Below are positions 12,766 through 13,454 of a DNA stretch of 13,454 nucleotides, piece by piece. The position numbers and the translations under genes were made by a program. How positions within the stretch are numbered: the first letter of the stretch is position 1; every line of letters starts with the position of its first letter. Where the stretch lies: positions 1 to 13,454 of the forward strand of contig CAYLPI010000100.1 of NCBI GenBank assembly GCA_964385505.1. Reading direction: 5' to 3'. The notes beneath the pieces are model-generated. The model was not told the origin of the DNA and did no database searches. It worked only from the letters and a program-made list of their open reading frames with translations. Source of the DNA: CAITSH01 sp964385505. Its GTDB lineage: Bacteria > Pseudomonadota > Gammaproteobacteria > Burkholderiales > SG8-39.

Positions 12766-12855
12766 GTCTAACTTTAGGTGCAACGGACAGGCGAAAGCGG
12801 CCATGATTTTTTCAATGACCATCGCGCGCGCCTCCCGTTGACCACAACGTTGGGC
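12766..12855 (+). other. attC: attC site 2 (90 bp)
   Basis: R'' is GTCTAAC (12766-12772) and R' is GTTGGGC (12849-12855). L'' GGTGCAACG (12777-12785) pairs with L' CGTTGACC (12836-12843) with one extrahelical base. The central part is longer and less regular than in the other two sites. Confidence 0.85.
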
Positions 12856-12881
12856 ACCCGCCCTGAATGAGCTGTGCTCTA

Positions 12882-12911
12882 TTGATATCCGAAAACTGCT
12901 ACTGCTATGTT
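12882..12911 (+). promoter_or_regulatory. Possible cassette-borne promoter for DUF805
   Basis: TTGATA (12882-12887) is followed after 18 bases by TATGTT (12906-12911), which is preceded by an extended -10 TGC. The start would be near 12918, a short distance before the GGGAGA ribosome-binding site. This would let the cassette be expressed without an integron Pc promoter. Confidence 0.42.
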
Positions 12912-12942
12912 GCTCCAATAAGCTTGAAAAGGGAGATACCAA

Positions 12943-13290
12943 ATGACGCTCGGCGAATCCATTAGCACCTGTTTCTCAAAATATGTGGCGTTTAACGGGC
13001 GCGCCTCCCGGTCAGAATTCTGGTGGTGGTTCCTTTTTACTTTCTTGGCGTCGGCGGCATCAGGTATCGTAAGCGAGACGTTGTCAGCGCTATTCTCGTT
13101 GGCAGTTCTGCTACCGTCTCTGGCAGTTGGCGCACGGCGGTTACATGACACCGACAGAAGCGCGTGGTTTCTTCTCCTCTGGTTCGTTCCGATAGTTGGA
13201 TGGATTGTCCTAATTGTGTGGGCTGTACAGGAAGCCAAAGAGCCAAATCGATTCTCATCTGCGGACGGAGGGCATGGTTCCTCCGTGTGA
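12943..13290 (+). CDS. DUF805 family membrane protein
   Basis: A 115-residue inner-membrane protein of the DUF805 family. The family signature is present: FNGRASRSEFWWWFLF near the N-terminus, LLPSLAVGARRLHDTDRSAW in the middle, then FVPIVGWIVLIVW and PNRF at the end. It has about three hydrophobic segments (roughly residues 27-42, 48-62 and 73-93). A GGGAGA Shine-Dalgarno lies about 9 bases before the ATG. The function of the family is not established. It is the only gene of cassette 3 and ends 31 bases before the attC R'' arm. Confidence 0.9.
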   Translation: MTLGESISTCFSKYVAFNGRASRSEFWWWFLFTFLASAASGIVSETLSALFSLAVLLPSLAVGARRLHDTDRSAWFLLLWFVPIVGWIVLIVWAVQEAKEPNRFSSADGGHGSSV

Positions 13291-13321
13291 ACAGCGTGCT
13301 AGCAAAGGTTGCCTTCCGGGT

Positions 13322-13391
13322 GCCCAACCCTGCAATCAACTGGACGCTGCGCGATATGGCCGCGCAGCGCCGGTTATTTTGAACGTTGGGG
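13322..13391 (+). other. attC: attC site 3 (70 bp)
   Basis: R'' is GCCCAAC (13322-13328) and R' is GTTGGGG (13385-13391); its last base departs from the GTTRRRY consensus. L'' AATCAACTGG (13334-13343) pairs with L' CCGGTTATT (13370-13378) with one extrahelical base. The centre has a perfect 8-bp stem GCTGCGCG/CGCGCAGC (13346-13353, 13361-13368). Confidence 0.85.
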
Positions 13392-13454
13392 CTTCACGGA
13401 GTCGCAGAATCTGCGTTTGACATTCGTATCCATGGTTGTCGCGATGAATGTACC
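13386..13454 (+). mobile_element. Integron gene cassette 4, first 69 bases
   Basis: Begins at T13386 after attC 3. A perfect palindrome CGCAGA-A-TCTGCG (13403-13415) lies near its start. No gene start can be assigned before the window ends. If it is a complete cassette, its attC R'' arm beyond the window should contain CCCCAAC. Confidence 0.6.

Larger units (their letters stand above)
12123..12849 (+). mobile_element. Integron gene cassette 2 (antitoxin + ParE/RelE toxin)
   Basis: A 727-bp cassette from T12123 to G12849. Its start GTTAGACCTTG (12122-12132) is the exact reverse complement of CAAGGTCTAAC (12762-12772) at its attC R'' arm. The toxin and antitoxin are in the cassette direction. 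A TTGACA hexamer (12136-12141) near the left end may be the -35 of a cassette-borne promoter, but no good -10 follows at 16-18 bases. Confidence 0.85.
12850..13385 (+). mobile_element. Integron gene cassette 3 (DUF805)
   Basis: A 536-bp cassette from T12850 to G13385. Its start GTTGGGCACCCG (12849-12860) is the exact reverse complement of CGGGTGCCCAAC (13317-13328) at its attC R'' arm. It carries one membrane protein gene with its own likely promoter. Confidence 0.85.

Overview
The window is GC-rich chromosomal DNA from a proteobacterium, most likely a betaproteobacterium (Burkholderiales-like). It has two orphan Bug-type tricarboxylate-transporter receptors, a type IV pilin with a betaproteobacterial C-terminal disulfide loop, and strongly GC-biased third codon positions. 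No rRNA, tRNA, CRISPR array or insertion sequence was found.

Left part (1-3006, all minus strand): a secreted protein cut by the window edge, behind a good sigma-54 promoter and a 10-bp tandem repeat; a 660-bp stretch with one doubtful ORF; a solitary type IV pilin with a palindromic operator-like site; a short CinA-family protein with an altered active-site motif; and a classical SDR with a clear sigma-70 promoter and three TTTTACATT repeats in its leader. A plus-strand Bug receptor starts divergently from the SDR (3238).

Central part (4276-11270): a compact minus-strand operon reads, in transcription order, a molybdopterin large subunit, an Fe-S small subunit (4-bp overlap), a Bug receptor and an MDR-type NADP oxidoreductase. 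The first two closely resemble pyrogallol-phloroglucinol transhydroxylase/resorcinol hydroxylase. The large subunit lacks the N-terminal Fe-S cysteines and keeps the Asp-Ser-Trp motif around the Mo ligand. It also carries about 130 extra N-terminal residues that look like an SCP2 lipid-binding domain. A PhyH-type Fe(II)/2-oxoglutarate dioxygenase is transcribed divergently. The shared intergenic region holds four and a half tandem copies of a 16-bp element. My inference is a regulated catabolic locus for a phenolic or other hydrophobic hydroxylated compound.

Right part (about 11470-13454): an integron gene-cassette array with no integrase gene in the window. Three complete cassettes and the start of a fourth lie head to tail, separated by three attC sites. 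In each complete cassette the bases at its start are the exact reverse complement (11-12 bp) of the R'' arm of its own attC. Cassette 1 carries DUF4160 (with an early stop codon) and DUF2442, cassette 2 an addiction-module antitoxin with a ParE/RelE toxin, and cassette 3 a DUF805 membrane protein. The left edge has attI-like direct repeats. On this evidence it is a CALIN or the far end of an integron.
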